Positions 27,071 to 36,125 of a stretch of DNA of 64,000 nucleotides are shown here, piece by piece; the first letter of the stretch is position 1; each line of letters opens with the position of its first letter. Location of the stretch: the NCBI GenBank assembly GCA_022870745.1, contig CP085323.1:3596001-3660000 (forward strand). Reading direction: 5' to 3'. The notes beneath the pieces are model-generated. The model was not told the DNA's origin. It did not search any database and was given only the letters and a program-made list of their open reading frames with translations. Origin of the DNA: Silvibacterium acidisoli (GTDB lineage Bacteria > Acidobacteriota > Terriglobia > Terriglobales > Acidobacteriaceae). A program made the translations under genes and the position numbers.

Positions 27071-28315
27071 ATGAAGCGTTTCGTACCGTTCGCATTGATG
27101 GCAGTCCTGCTCTTGCTGCCTGTTTCTCTTAAGGCAAGCGCCTCGACCCGTCGGCGCGCACGCAGCCACGCGGCTGCGGCCTCTGTGCGGCATACGGCTC
27201 GCCGCGCCGGTACGAAAACCACTGCGAAGACCGTTTCAGTCCGGACCACCCGTACGTACCGCGGAGCGCACCTGCGCCGCGCGAACATTGTGGTTCGCCG
27301 TCACCGCATCTACGAGCGCTTCACGGCCGACTCCTTCACAGATCAGGATCTGACCCAAGGCGACGTCACGGCGGGTGAAGATCCGGTCGTGCGCCAGGCC
27401 GCGATTTCAGCTCTCGGCAACATGTACGGCACTGTCCTCGCCATCGATCCGAACAATGGGCGCATTCTAGCCATGGTCAACCAGAAGCTCGCTCTTTCGA
27501 GCGGGGCTGAGCCCTGCTCGACGATCAAGCTTTCGGTTGCGCTGGCCGCACTGGAAGAGGGAATCATCACCAAGGACACGCAGGTCAATCTCGGCGGCAG
27601 CTACTCCGTTAACCTGACCTACGCGCTGGCTCGCTCGATCAATCCTTATTTCGAAGTTCTGGGACGCCGTCTTGGTTTTGAGCGCGTTCGCCATTACGCC
27701 AACGAGTTCGGCCTGGGCGAACTGGCCGGTTACAACATTCCCGGCGAGCAACTGGGTGTTTACCCCAGTGAGCCGCTGCCCGAAGCTAAGGGTGGCGTAG
27801 GCCGTATGTGCTCCTTCGGCGAGAGCGTTTCAATGACTCCGCTGCAACTGGGAGCCATGGTGGCTGCGATCGCCAACGGAGGCACGCTCTATTACCTGCA
27901 GCATCCAACTACGCCGAACGCGGCTGTGAATTACACGCCCCGCATCAAGCGTCAGCTCGACATCGGCAAGATCATCCCTGAGATCCAGCCGGGTATGGCA
28001 GGCGCGGTAGACGCGAGCTACGGCACAGCCCGCTCACTCAAGGCGAACTTCAACCAGTTTCCGGTGATGGGCAAGACCGGCACCTGCTCGGATGACGGCA
28101 CCCGCTTCGGCTGGTTTGCCTCCTATGCAGACACCCAGTACGGCCGCATCGTGACGGTAGTCTTCCTCGAAGGTGGGCGCGCAACCTTCGGACCGAAGGC
28201 CGCCGAGTTGACCGGCATGTTCTACCGCAATCTCTGGGATCACAGCTATTTCGCTTCGAAGCAGCCGTTGAACGACGGGACCCAGCAGACGACGGCTGTC
28301 GGAGTTAGCCAGTAA
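27071..28315 (+). CDS. Stand-alone penicillin-binding transpeptidase domain protein
   Basis: 414 residues with a signal/anchor sequence (MKRFVPFALMAVLLLLPVSL) and a very basic linker (residues ~25-80, many Arg). It then has a penicillin-binding transpeptidase domain with the three active-site motifs: STIK (Ser150-Lys153), SIN (Ser189-Asn191) and KTG (335-337). There is no class B pedestal domain or PASTA repeat, so it is shorter than FtsI/PBP2 (usually >550). Its position right after ftsZ suggests a role in septal wall crosslinking (inference). A strong terminator follows. Confidence 0.87.
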   Translation: MKRFVPFALMAVLLLLPVSLKASASTRRRARSHAAAASVRHTARRAGTKTTAKTVSVRTTRTYRGAHLRRANIVVRRHRIYERFTADSFTDQDLTQGDVTAGEDPVVRQAAISALGNMYGTVLAIDPNNGRILAMVNQKLALSSGAEPCSTIKLSVALAALEEGIITKDTQVNLGGSYSVNLTYALARSINPYFEVLGRRLGFERVRHYANEFGLGELAGYNIPGEQLGVYPSEPLPEAKGGVGRMCSFGESVSMTPLQLGAMVAAIANGGTLYYLQHPTTPNAAVNYTPRIKRQLDIGKIIPEIQPGMAGAVDASYGTARSLKANFNQFPVMGKTGTCSDDGTRFGWFASYADTQYGRIVTVVFLEGGRATFGPKAAELTGMFYRNLWDHSYFASKQPLNDGTQQTTAVGVSQ

Positions 28316-28336
28316 TCTTCGCTACGGATAAACAGC

Positions 28337-28370
28337 AAAAGGCGGAGCGATCTGATCGCTCCGCCTTTTT
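28337..28370 (+). terminator. Intrinsic terminator after the PBP gene
   Basis: AAAAGGCGGAGCGA-TCTGA-TCGCTCCGCCTTTTT: a 14-bp stem followed by ATTTTTG. Confidence 0.9.
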
Positions 28371-28388
28371 ATTTTTGCTACGGGCTTT

Positions 28389-28550
28389 TTAGAAGCCATT
28401 TTGCCGTTGAGGAGAAAGCACGGTTTCCTTGGTGGCGACAAGGTTGAAGTCCATCCCTTCATGGCGCGCATGGCGGACCTGAACGTTCGGACCTGATTGT
28501 CCGGACAGCAGATGAATTTTCTTCGAACGGGTGACGCCCTGATGTTCCAA
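28389..28550 (-). CDS. Possible small hypothetical protein (53 aa)
   Basis: A short minus-strand frame divergent from nnr. It reads with protein-like composition (EHQGVTRSKKIHLLSG, then GPNVQVRHARHEGMDFNLVA, ending PQRQNGF). The frame stays open about 26 codons further upstream but has no ATG or GTG there; TTG at 28550 is the only usual start and its ribosome site is weak. It could be a real short gene, the remnant of a longer one, or a chance frame. No family is recognised. Confidence 0.33.
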   Translation of the reverse strand: MEHQGVTRSKKIHLLSGQSGPNVQVRHARHEGMDFNLVATKETVLSPQRQNGF

Positions 28551-28605
28551 TGATTTGCGGCTTTCAGGCAGCGCGATTCGAACTCTGTGCCTCGTATCGA
28601 ATACG

Positions 28606-30228
28606 ATGGCAGAGAGTATGCCGATTCCTTACGTTCCCGTCCTGACCGCCGACGAGATGCGCGCCGCCGACCGTTCCACGGCGGAGCGCGGCATTCCAAC
28701 CATGACGCTGATGCGAAATGCGGGAGCAGCCGTCGCCCGTTTCGTGCTGAAGGAATATCCAGAGGCGCACCGTATCACCGTGCTGTGCGGCAAAGGCAAC
28801 AACGGCGGCGACGGGTTCGTCGCTGCCAAAGCTCTTAAAGAGGCGGGAAAGGAAGTACACGTCCTGCTACTCGGCGTGCCTGAGGATCTGAAGGGCGATG
28901 CATGGCAGGCCTTCGACGAGATGCGCCTCCAGCCGGTGCTGGTTCCGAATGAGGACGATGTTAATGCGCCGCCGGTTGAAGAGCATTTTCTTGAAGCCGA
29001 CCTTCTGCTCGATGCTGTTGTCGGAACGGGTTTCAAGCCTCCTCTGCGGGGAGCAGCTGTGGCGCTTCGGGATCGCGTCAATGCGCTCACGATCCCGGTA
29101 GTGGCGGTCGATCTACCGTCAGGGTGGGACGCGGACTCGCGCGAATTCGCAGCAGAGGGAGCTTTCCGAGCGAGTGCGGTGGTCAGCTTCACGGCGCCCA
29201 AGCTCGCCCATGTTTGCGGCAACCTGGCCGGGGGAGTTTTCGGCCCAATCGTCATCGCCGGCATCGGTTCGCCGCAGGAGGCAGTGCATTCCGGCCTGAA
29301 GATGAGCTGGGCTGGTGCCGCGAAGGCGATTGCCGATCCGCCGCGCAAAGCCGATAGCAACAAGGGCATCTACGGCCACGTGCTGCTCATCGGCGGAGGC
29401 CGCGGCAAGTCGGGAGCGCCGGCCATGTCGTCGCTTGCCTGCCTGCGTGCCGGTGCAGGACTCGTTACCGCAGCCGTCGCCGCTTCCACGCTTCCTTTTG
29501 TTGCCCAGATCACGCCTGAACTGATGACCTACGCGCTCCCTGAAGGGCAGAACGGTGAGATTACCGGCCGAGGCTTGGACCTGGACGAACTGCTTGAGAA
29601 GAGAACTGTTCTCGCGATCGGACCGGGACTGGGTCAGGAGCCGGAGACGGAAGCTTTTGTACTCGATCTGCTTGAGAACTCGACCATTCCTGTCGTTCTG
29701 GACGCCGATGCACTGAATATCGTCGCGAAGCACCTGGTGAGGGTCGATGGCCGTAAACGGACGATGATTCTTACCCCTCATCCGGGTGAGATGGGCCGCC
29801 TTGCCGGCATCTCCACAAAAGAGGTGCAGGCCCGGCGCGAGCCGTTGGCTAGGGAATTCGCTGTGCGACACGGTGTAACACTCGTGTTAAAAGGGTGGCG
29901 TACACTCATCGCGCATCCCGATGGAAACATGAGCATCAACACGACCGGCAATCCAGGTATGGCCAAAGGAGGCAGTGGAGATATTCTGACCGGCATTGTC
30001 GCTGCCATGGTGGCCCAGTTTCCGGATCGGGTAGCCGAAGCGGTTTCGGCAGCAGTTTATCTGCACGGGCTGGCAGCGGACTTTGCCGTTCGCGAGCAGG
30101 ACGAGCATACGCTGCTTGCCACGGATACGGTAAGTCATCTCTGGCGCGCCTTCCGGTTTCGTCCGGAAGATTCTGCCGGTTATACATGGATTCAAGGATT
30201 ACCCACTCAGGTCACGGAGACCCCGTAG
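28606..30228 (+). CDS. nnr: Bifunctional NAD(P)HX epimerase / ADP-dependent dehydratase
   Basis: Repairs damaged hydrated NADH and NADPH. Residues ~5-225 form the YjeF_N epimerase domain (GIPTMTLMRNAGAAVA, then CGKGNNGGDGF and VAVDLPSGWDADS); residues ~245-520 form the ribokinase-like dehydratase (GGGRGKSGAPAMSSLACLRAG, ILTPHPGEMGRLAG, GNPGMAKGGSGDILTGIVAA). The fused order is the common bacterial form. ATG 28606 is used; ATG 28618 is an alternative, and the open frame upstream to 28555 lacks family sequence. The gene is 14 bases upstream of tsaE, a frequent neighbour. Confidence 0.94.
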   Translation: MAESMPIPYVPVLTADEMRAADRSTAERGIPTMTLMRNAGAAVARFVLKEYPEAHRITVLCGKGNNGGDGFVAAKALKEAGKEVHVLLLGVPEDLKGDAWQAFDEMRLQPVLVPNEDDVNAPPVEEHFLEADLLLDAVVGTGFKPPLRGAAVALRDRVNALTIPVVAVDLPSGWDADSREFAAEGAFRASAVVSFTAPKLAHVCGNLAGGVFGPIVIAGIGSPQEAVHSGLKMSWAGAAKAIADPPRKADSNKGIYGHVLLIGGGRGKSGAPAMSSLACLRAGAGLVTAAVAASTLPFVAQITPELMTYALPEGQNGEITGRGLDLDELLEKRTVLAIGPGLGQEPETEAFVLDLLENSTIPVVLDADALNIVAKHLVRVDGRKRTMILTPHPGEMGRLAGISTKEVQARREPLAREFAVRHGVTLVLKGWRTLIAHPDGNMSINTTGNPGMAKGGSGDILTGIVAAMVAQFPDRVAEAVSAAVYLHGLAADFAVREQDEHTLLATDTVSHLWRAFRFRPEDSAGYTWIQGLPTQVTETP

Positions 30229-30242
30229 GGCACGGAGAGAAG

Positions 30243-30710
30243 ATGAGCGCAGAAGCCACGCAGACCAAGGTTCACAATTTCGAAACCGCCAGCGCCGCCG
30301 AGACCATCCGTGCCGGTCACGAGATCGCAAAGCTCCTCAACCCGCCACGCCTGCTTATCCTGCGTGGAGACCTGGGAGCGGGTAAAACCACCCTCGTAAA
30401 GGGCATTGCCGAGGCCATCGGAGCAGCAGAGCCGGACGAGGTGACCAGCCCGACCTTTACGCTGATTCACGAATACGAAGGCTCGCGCGATGGAAAGCCT
30501 GTGCTGCTCTATCACCTTGACCTCTACCGCATTGAGAGCGAGCGCCAGCTCGCGTCTCTCGGCATAGACGAGCTTGAAACCCCCGAGAGCCTTGTGCTGG
30601 TGGAATGGGGAGAAAAATTTCCCTCGATCGTAAAGCGAGCCCAGGGTGAAATCGTGATGCATTCAACCGGCGGGGATTCGCGGAAGATCACTCTCTCGAT
30701 GAAGGACTAG
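30243..30710 (+). CDS. tsaE: tRNA threonylcarbamoyladenosine biosynthesis ATPase TsaE
   Basis: 155 residues from the ATG at 30243, preceded by GGAGAGAAG. The P-loop LRGDLGAGKTTLVKGIAEA and the TSPTFTLIHEYEG and LVEWGEKF motifs are diagnostic of TsaE (YjeE), the ATPase that supports the TsaB-TsaD complex making t6A37 in ANN-reading tRNAs. It is co-directional and close to nnr; the operon ends here, converging with the amidohydrolase gene eight bases away. Confidence 0.94.
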   Translation: MSAEATQTKVHNFETASAAETIRAGHEIAKLLNPPRLLILRGDLGAGKTTLVKGIAEAIGAAEPDEVTSPTFTLIHEYEGSRDGKPVLLYHLDLYRIESERQLASLGIDELETPESLVLVEWGEKFPSIVKRAQGEIVMHSTGGDSRKITLSMKD

Positions 30711-30718
30711 TTCAGGCC

Positions 30719-31751
30719 TTACCGGCCCCGCGGAGCCCATCCGTAGGGAGCCACATTACCGCGGATGATGGCCCATTCCTTTGGCGTCAGGCCGAGTTCA
30801 GGGTAGACACGGGAGTAGTAGTCCACCAGGTCGTCCCCGTTGTAAGGCCAGTCTGAGGCAGGAAGAAAATGCTCAGGGCCAATGCGCCGGATCAGCGCGA
30901 TCAGAGCGTCTTTGTCGGCGGGTTTGCTTTTATCTGTCCATACTCCGGATAAATCAAACCACACGTGGCGAAACTTCTCAGGGTGTGCGGTGATCGCATC
31001 TGCAAATGCTCCCAGTGCGGAGAGCGTCTGCACGTCAATGTCGTCGCCCCAACCGGCGGCGTGGGCAATCTGGACGGGCGTGTCTCCTGCGGCCGGCAGC
31101 ACCTCGTTGATGAAACGCTGCACGTCGGCTGCGCCGTAGTCCATTCGTTGCGTGCGCAGGTGAATCATGATCGCCAGATTAGATTCGGAAGCCGCATGGA
31201 AGACTTCGGCAAGGGCTTTGATGTCTTCGTCCTTCCGCAAATCTACCCCCGAGCTCGTTAAATGCAGCTTGATGCCGGTTACAGCGGGATCGTTCCGCCA
31301 GCGGGCGATTTCTGGCAATGCCGTCTGGCGAATCGGATCGACAGCGATGAATGCAGCCAACTGCTGCGGATGACGCCTTGCCAGCTCTACTGTCCAGTCA
31401 TTTGCGGCACGCAACAGGTCGGCGGCGTCTTTCCGCTCTGGCTGCATCAGAGGACTCTCGGCGAGATATCCGTCTGACATGACAAGTGCCCGCTGGATTC
31501 CCGCACCAGCCATTTCCGTCAACAAGTCGTTTACCGAAGCCAGGGAGGAAGTCCTGAATGGCCGGCGAGTTGAGATGGACATGATGATCGACGCGAACAG
31601 GCGTCAGCGGAAGTGCGGCGTGCTCCGGCTGCTGGCCGGCCAAGGCTCCACAGCATGCTGTCATTAACAGCAGTGCCGAAAGTCCGCAGCGGCTGCGATG
31701 AATGAGCCATGTAGTGAGGGCGAATGCGCGTGTACAGATCCGAACTGGCAT
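30719..31751 (-). pseudogene. Exported amidohydrolase (PF04909-like), split by a frameshift
   Basis: Two frames together make one protein. The first part starts at ATG 31751 with a signal-like segment (GLSALLLMTACCGALAG) and the metal-binding VRVDHHVHLNSPAIQDFL. The second, in the next frame, continues LASVNDLLTEMAGAGIQRAL to the end with the expected TIM-barrel elements GIKLHLTSSG, IMIHLRTQRMDYG, QIAHAAGWGDD and the late aspartate FLPASDWPYNG. Dropping one base of a CCC run (about 31543-31548) joins them. The cause may be a real mutation or a homopolymer error. It lies 14 bases downstream of ackA on the same strand. The substrate is unknown. Confidence 0.75.
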
Positions 31752-31764
31752 AGGCAATACTGTT

Positions 31765-32934
31765 TTAAAGTAGAGAGCGCACTTCACGCGCAATCTGCGA
31801 CTCTTCCTTGCTGGGCACGATGCGGACTTCAACCCTGCTGTTACTGCTAGAGATCACATCGGAAGCGGAATCGTTCTTTCCTGGCGCTAGAACGAGGCCG
31901 AAGTGAGACAGCTTTTTCAGGATAGCGCTGCGAGCTCTTGCGCTGTGCTCGCCGATGCCCCCGGCAAAGATCAACTGATCGAGGCCGCCGAGTTCCACTG
32001 CATATGCCACGATGGTTTTCGCAATCGATAACGTAAAGATTTCGATGGCCAATGCGGCCTGCGTGTCTCCCGCAGCGGAGCGCTGCTCCAGGTCGCGCAT
32101 GTCGGCCGATCCGCCGAGCGCAAGCAATCCCGATTCGTGATTGAGCATGGCTTCGAGCTGATCTGCATCGAGGTTATGCACGCGCATCAGGTAGAGCAGT
32201 ACACCGGGATCGAGATCTCCTGTGCGTGTACCCATGGGGATGCCGCCGGTCGGTGTCATTCCCATGCTGGTATCGATCGATTTTCCATCGCGCATTGCGC
32301 ACAGGCTCGATCCGTTGCCAAGATGGGCGACCACTGCCAGCGGCTTCATTTGCGAGCCGAGCTGATGCACGATCGACGCGTACGAGAGACCGTGGAAGCC
32401 ATAGCGCCGGACGCCCTCCGCAACGAGCTTTTCCGGCAACGGATAATGCCATGCGATCTCCGGCAGAGTCGTGTGGAAGGTGGTGTCGAAGCAGGCAAAC
32501 TGAGGCGCTTTCGGATAAAGCTTCTCCGCGCTGCGGATCAGTTCAAGCGAAGTCGGTATGTGGAGCGGTGCGAAATGTACCGCTTCCTGCAATGCGCGAA
32601 AGACCTGCGGGGTCAGCAGCGCATGCTCGCGCAGGCGAGGGCCGCCGTGCACCAAGCGATGCCCTACTGCCGCGGGCTCCGGAGATTGCAGTGAGGGAAG
32701 CGTGGAGCAGACATGCTGCAACGCGTCATCCTGTGAGGTATATTTCTGCTCTTCATGGTGGACGGTTTTACCGCTGCCGTCTTTGATCTCGAGCCTACCG
32801 GCATCTTTGCCGATTCCCTCGGCGCTGCCCTCAAACAGCGGCTTCTCTTCACCTTCTTCGAGCTGGAAGAGCCCGAACTTCAGTGTCGAGGAACCGCTGT
32901 TGACTGCAAGGATCGCTCCGGAGGAGCCGCTCAC
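31765..32934 (-). CDS. ackA: Acetate kinase
   Basis: 389 residues starting at GTG 32934, which overlaps the TGA of xfp (GTGA), so the two are coupled. ASKHA-fold signatures are [45 protein letters not shown] and TGDLDPG, ending with [13 protein letters not shown]. It converts acetyl phosphate plus ADP into acetate plus ATP, using the acetyl phosphate made by the upstream phosphoketolase. The pair forms a short ATP-yielding bypass from pentose or fructose phosphates to acetate. Confidence 0.96.
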   Translation of the reverse strand: MSGSSGAILAVNSGSSTLKFGLFQLEEGEEKPLFEGSAEGIGKDAGRLEIKDGSGKTVHHEEQKYTSQDDALQHVCSTLPSLQSPEPAAVGHRLVHGGPRLREHALLTPQVFRALQEAVHFAPLHIPTSLELIRSAEKLYPKAPQFACFDTTFHTTLPEIAWHYPLPEKLVAEGVRRYGFHGLSYASIVHQLGSQMKPLAVVAHLGNGSSLCAMRDGKSIDTSMGMTPTGGIPMGTRTGDLDPGVLLYLMRVHNLDADQLEAMLNHESGLLALGGSADMRDLEQRSAAGDTQAALAIEIFTLSIAKTIVAYAVELGGLDQLIFAGGIGEHSARARSAILKKLSHFGLVLAPGKNDSASDVISSSNSRVEVRIVPSKEESQIAREVRSLL

Positions 32935-35372
32935 GCGTTGTCTCCGCCGGTGTCCTCGGCCTTGTTCGCAGCCTTGCCGTCCTTCGGGTGAGACCAGCGC
33001 CAGTTGGCCACTTCGGGCATGTCCTCACCGTGTTGCGAGACGTACAGCTTATGCTCCTGCCGCTTTTCGGTGAACTTCTGGAATGCTTCGGCCTCCTGAT
33101 CTTTCAGGCGTGGAACGTACTCGAAGGCGTCGAGCGCGAGCCGGAAGCGATCGATGCCGTTGCGTACGCACATGTCGAAAGGCGTCGTGGTTGTGCCCTC
33201 TTCCATATAGCCGCGGACATGGAAGTTGTCATGATTTTTCCGCTTGTAGGTGAACTTGTGGACCACCGTTGGATAGCCGTGGAAGGTAAAGATGACCGGC
33301 TTGTCGAGGGTGAACAGTCGATCGAAATCCTCATCGGCAAGCCCATGCGGATGTTCCTTGTTCGATTCGAGCGTCATGAGATCGACGACGTTGACCATGC
33401 GAATCTTGAGGCTGGGCACATGCTCACGCAGCAGCGAGATCGCAGCCAGGGTCTCCATGGTGGGAATGTCGCCGGAGGCTGCCATGACCACGTCGGGTTC
33501 GCCGCCGCCATCGTTCGAAGCCCAATCCCAGATGCCAAGACCCGCGGTGCAGTGACGAACTGCTTCTTCCATCGTCAGCCACACAGGAGCGGGCTGCTTG
33601 CCTGCGATGATGAGGTTCACGTAGTTCTTGCTGCGCAGGCAGTGGCTCGCGACCGAGAGCAGGGTGTTGGCATCCGGCGGAAGATAGATGCGAACCACCT
33701 CGGCCTTTTTATTGGCAACGTGGTCGATAAAGCCGGGATCCTGGTGTGAGAAGCCGTTGTGATCCTGCCGCCATACGTGCGAGCTGAGCAGGTAGTTCAG
33801 GGACGCGATCGGCTTGCGCCAGGGCAGGTCGCGGCTGACCTTCAGCCACTTGGCGTGCTGGTTGAACATCGAGTCGATGATGTGAATGAAGGCTTCATAG
33901 CAGTTGAAGAGGCCATGTCGCCCGGTAAGCAGGTAGCCTTCGAGCCATCCTTCACACATGTGCTCACTGAGCACTTCCATCACGCGGCCATCGGGAGCCA
34001 GATTTTCATCGACTTGTTCCGTCTCGGCCAGCCAGCGCTTTCCCGTTTCGGCATAGACGGCTTCCAGACGGTTCGAAGCTGTTTCGTCCGGGCCGAAGAG
34101 GCGGAAGTTGCTGGTGGATTCGTTCTCCTTCATCACATCGCGCAGGAAGACGCCAAGCACGCGGGTAGCTTCTGAATCCGTCGCACCTGGAGCAGGGCAG
34201 GGTACCGCGTAGTTCTCGAAGTCAGGCAGACGCAGCGGCTCAAGCAGCAGGCCGCCATTCGCATGCGGACTCATGCTCATGCGCAGCTGCCCCTTGGGTG
34301 CGATGTCTTGATATTCCTCTGCGAACTCGCCGTTCTTATCGAAGAGTTCCTGCGGCTTGTAGCTCTTCATCCACTTCTCAAGCAGCTTCAAGTGCTCAGG
34401 CTTCTCGCGCAGTTCGGCAAAGGGGACCTGGTGCGCGCGCCACGTTCCTTCCACCGGCTTGCCGTCCACTTCCTTTGGACCGGTCCAGCCCTTGGGTGTG
34501 CGCATCACGATCATCGGCCAGATAGGACGGGTGAGGTCGCCGGTATCGCGGGCTTTCTTCTGAATCGCGCGGATCTCGTCATAGATCAGGTCGAGGGTTG
34601 CGGCCATCTTCTGGTGCATCTCCTCCGGCTCATGACCGCTGACGAAGATGGGCTTGTAGCCATAGCCGCGAAGCAACGCTTCCAGTTCGCCTTCGGGAAT
34701 TCGCGCCAGCACGGTGGGGTTGGCGATTTTGAAACCGTTCAGGTGCAGAATCGGTAACACCGCGCCGTCCGTCGCCGGGTTCAAGAACTTGTTGGAGTGC
34801 CAGCTGGTGGCTAATGCTCCGGTCTCCGATTCGCCGTCGCCGACGACGCAGGCAACGATGAGGTCAGGATTGTCGAAGGCCGCTCCATAGGCATGCAGCA
34901 GGGAATAGCCGAGTTCACCGCCTTCGTGGATGGAGCCTGGAACCTCCGGGGAAACGTGGCTGGGGATGCCGTAAGGCCAGGAGAACTGCCGGAAGAGCCG
35001 CTTGATGCCATCGCGATCACGCTCAATATGCGGATAGATCTCGGTGTATGAGCCTTCGAGGTAGCTGTTGGCGACGATACCGGGGCCGCCGTGTCCGGGT
35101 CCGATGACGTACATGAACTTCGCCTGCGTTTCGCAGATGAGGCGGTTCAGGTGTACATAGATGAAGTTCAGGCCGGGAGTCGTGCCCCAGTGACCGAGCA
35201 GGCGCGGCTTGATGTCGTCGATGGTCAGTGGACGTTCGAGGAGAGGGTTGTCTTTAAGGTAAATCTGCCCGACCGAGAGATAGTTGGCGGCGCGCCAGTA
35301 GGCGTGCATCTTCTGTAACAGTTCGGGGGAAAGCGGATGCGGACGTGTCTCCTGCTGAAGCTTGGGGCTCAT
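32931..35372 (-). CDS. xfp: Xylulose-5-phosphate/fructose-6-phosphate phosphoketolase
   Basis: TPP-dependent enzyme cleaving xylulose 5-P or fructose 6-P with phosphate into acetyl phosphate and a triose or tetrose phosphate. The 813 residues start at ATG 35372, with AAGGAG seven bases upstream; an upstream GTG at 35396 overlaps that site. Family sequences include [62 protein letters not shown] (TPP-binding), ANPTVLARI and [11 protein letters not shown]. It is followed by and coupled to ackA. It is divergent from the precursor-peptide operon, with about 200 bp between the two start codons. Confidence 0.96.
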   Translation of the reverse strand: MSPKLQQETRPHPLSPELLQKMHAYWRAANYLSVGQIYLKDNPLLERPLTIDDIKPRLLGHWGTTPGLNFIYVHLNRLICETQAKFMYVIGPGHGGPGIVANSYLEGSYTEIYPHIERDRDGIKRLFRQFSWPYGIPSHVSPEVPGSIHEGGELGYSLLHAYGAAFDNPDLIVACVVGDGESETGALATSWHSNKFLNPATDGAVLPILHLNGFKIANPTVLARIPEGELEALLRGYGYKPIFVSGHEPEEMHQKMAATLDLIYDEIRAIQKKARDTGDLTRPIWPMIVMRTPKGWTGPKEVDGKPVEGTWRAHQVPFAELREKPEHLKLLEKWMKSYKPQELFDKNGEFAEEYQDIAPKGQLRMSMSPHANGGLLLEPLRLPDFENYAVPCPAPGATDSEATRVLGVFLRDVMKENESTSNFRLFGPDETASNRLEAVYAETGKRWLAETEQVDENLAPDGRVMEVLSEHMCEGWLEGYLLTGRHGLFNCYEAFIHIIDSMFNQHAKWLKVSRDLPWRKPIASLNYLLSSHVWRQDHNGFSHQDPGFIDHVANKKAEVVRIYLPPDANTLLSVASHCLRSKNYVNLIIAGKQPAPVWLTMEEAVRHCTAGLGIWDWASNDGGGEPDVVMAASGDIPTMETLAAISLLREHVPSLKIRMVNVVDLMTLESNKEHPHGLADEDFDRLFTLDKPVIFTFHGYPTVVHKFTYKRKNHDNFHVRGYMEEGTTTTPFDMCVRNGIDRFRLALDAFEYVPRLKDQEAEAFQKFTEKRQEHKLYVSQHGEDMPEVANWRWSHPKDGKAANKAEDTGGDNA

Positions 35373-35412
35373 CGGTGCTCCTTTTTTAACGGACACTTAC
35401 AAAAATTCGCCT

Positions 35413-35440
35413 TTGATTACTGTGACATGAAGGTTAGGAT
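35413..35440 (+). promoter_or_regulatory. Predicted promoter of the precursor-peptide operon
   Basis: TTGATT (35413-35418), 16 bp, then TAGGAT (35435-35440). The match is moderate. It would give a leader of about 130 nt containing the inverted repeat at 35462-35498. Confidence 0.35.
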
Positions 35441-35461
35441 GCTGCATGAAGAGAACACAAA

Positions 35462-35498
35462 AAACGGTTATGTGATGCCCGGGCCCTGAGAACCGTTT
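35462..35498. promoter_or_regulatory. Inverted repeat in the leader of the precursor-peptide operon
   Basis: AAACGGTT (35462-35469) and AACCGTTT (35491-35498) are exact reverse complements enclosing a GCCCGGGC core, so the leader can fold into a stable stem; as DNA it could be an operator. Confidence 0.45.
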
Positions 35499-35578
35499 CA
35501 AATCTCTTCGCTTCCGGATGAATCGCCTGTGGTCCATCCTCCACCCTGCAGACGGAAAAAGAAAGTGAAGGAAGAAAG

Positions 35579-35794
35579 ATGACTGACGCCTACAGAAGGC
35601 TTTACGACAAAGTCCTCCGTGATGAAACATTCCGCGAGTTTCTCGATGCCGACCCCAGGGCCGCGCTCGAATCGATCGAAATCAACCCCACGCCCGAGAT
35701 CATGAAGGGCGTCGAAAATACACTTAAGGCCATCCGCGAGATGCAGCGTGATTTCGGCATCGAGGATGTCGAAAAAGAGATATGCATTACTTAG
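35579..35794 (+). CDS. RiPP-type precursor peptide 1 (NHLP/Os1348-like leader)
   Basis: 71 residues after a good GAAGGAAGAAAG ribosome site. The sequence is a helical, charged leader (YRRLYDKVLRDETFREFLDA, DPRAALESI, then NPTPEIMKG) closely matching the second peptide of the locus up to the shared MQxDFG; it then ends in a short divergent tail, IEDVEKEICIT, with one Cys and a C-terminal Thr. The F-R-E-x-L and AL-x-S spacing recalls the nitrile-hydratase-leader (NHLP) clan, including Os1348-type precursors. That it is a modified peptide is inferred from its size, its paralogue and the LanM-type dehydratase two genes downstream. Confidence 0.75.
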   Translation: MTDAYRRLYDKVLRDETFREFLDADPRAALESIEINPTPEIMKGVENTLKAIREMQRDFGIEDVEKEICIT

Positions 35795-35798
35795 ACCA

Positions 35799-35819
35799 AT
35801 CTGAATAATTTATTCAGAT
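35799..35819. promoter_or_regulatory. Perfect AT-rich palindrome between the two precursor genes
   Basis: ATCTGAATAA-T-TTATTCAGAT: ten-base arms around one base, five bases after the first stop codon. It is too AT-rich and lacks a T-run for a good terminator, so an operator or RNA-processing hairpin is more likely. Confidence 0.5.
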
Positions 35820-35914
35820 ATGACTATGAATATCGTGTAGCTTCAGAATTCATTGTTGCGTTTATCGGGAGAGCTGTGGAAGTTTTTTCCAGGAAACAAA
35901 GAAAGGGATGCCAC

Positions 35915-36124
35915 ATGTCAACACTTCAACTGGTCTATGACAGGGCTCTTCTGGATAGTTCCTTCCGTGAACAACTTAGCAGCAATACCGAGCGCGCACT
36001 TGCATCGTTGGGCATTCTGCCAACTTCCGATATTGTCGATCGGGTTAAGCATGTTCTCACCGTTGTAAAGCAAATGCAGCAGGATTTCGGACAAAAATAC
36101 TTTAATGATCCAGCTGTAAGCTAG
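35915..36124 (+). CDS. RiPP-type precursor peptide 2 (NHLP/Os1348-like leader)
   Basis: 69 residues from the ATG at 35915 (AAAGGGATG upstream); the frame is open 13 codons earlier, but that part is unlike peptide 1. It aligns with peptide 1 over the leader: VYDRALLDSSFREQLSS, ERALASLGILPTSDIV, and QMQQDFG against EMQRDFG. The tail after DFG is QKYFNDPAVS, with no Cys and a single hydroxyl residue, the C-terminal Ser. Without cysteine it cannot form a lanthionine, which agrees with the absence of a LanC cyclase. It is followed by the hairpin element at 36126-36182. Confidence 0.75.
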   Translation: MSTLQLVYDRALLDSSFREQLSSNTERALASLGILPTSDIVDRVKHVLTVVKQMQQDFGQKYFNDPAVS

Positions 36125-36125
36125 T

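Noticed and set aside
28322-28699. 125-codon minus-strand frame overlapping the nnr start
   Set aside because: Its sequence is less protein-like than the neighbouring minus frame (28389-28550), and it reads through the terminator stem.
35373-35578. A further small precursor gene between xfp and peptide 1
   Set aside because: No frame with a ribosome site and leader-like sequence; the stretch is better explained as a divergent promoter and structured leader.
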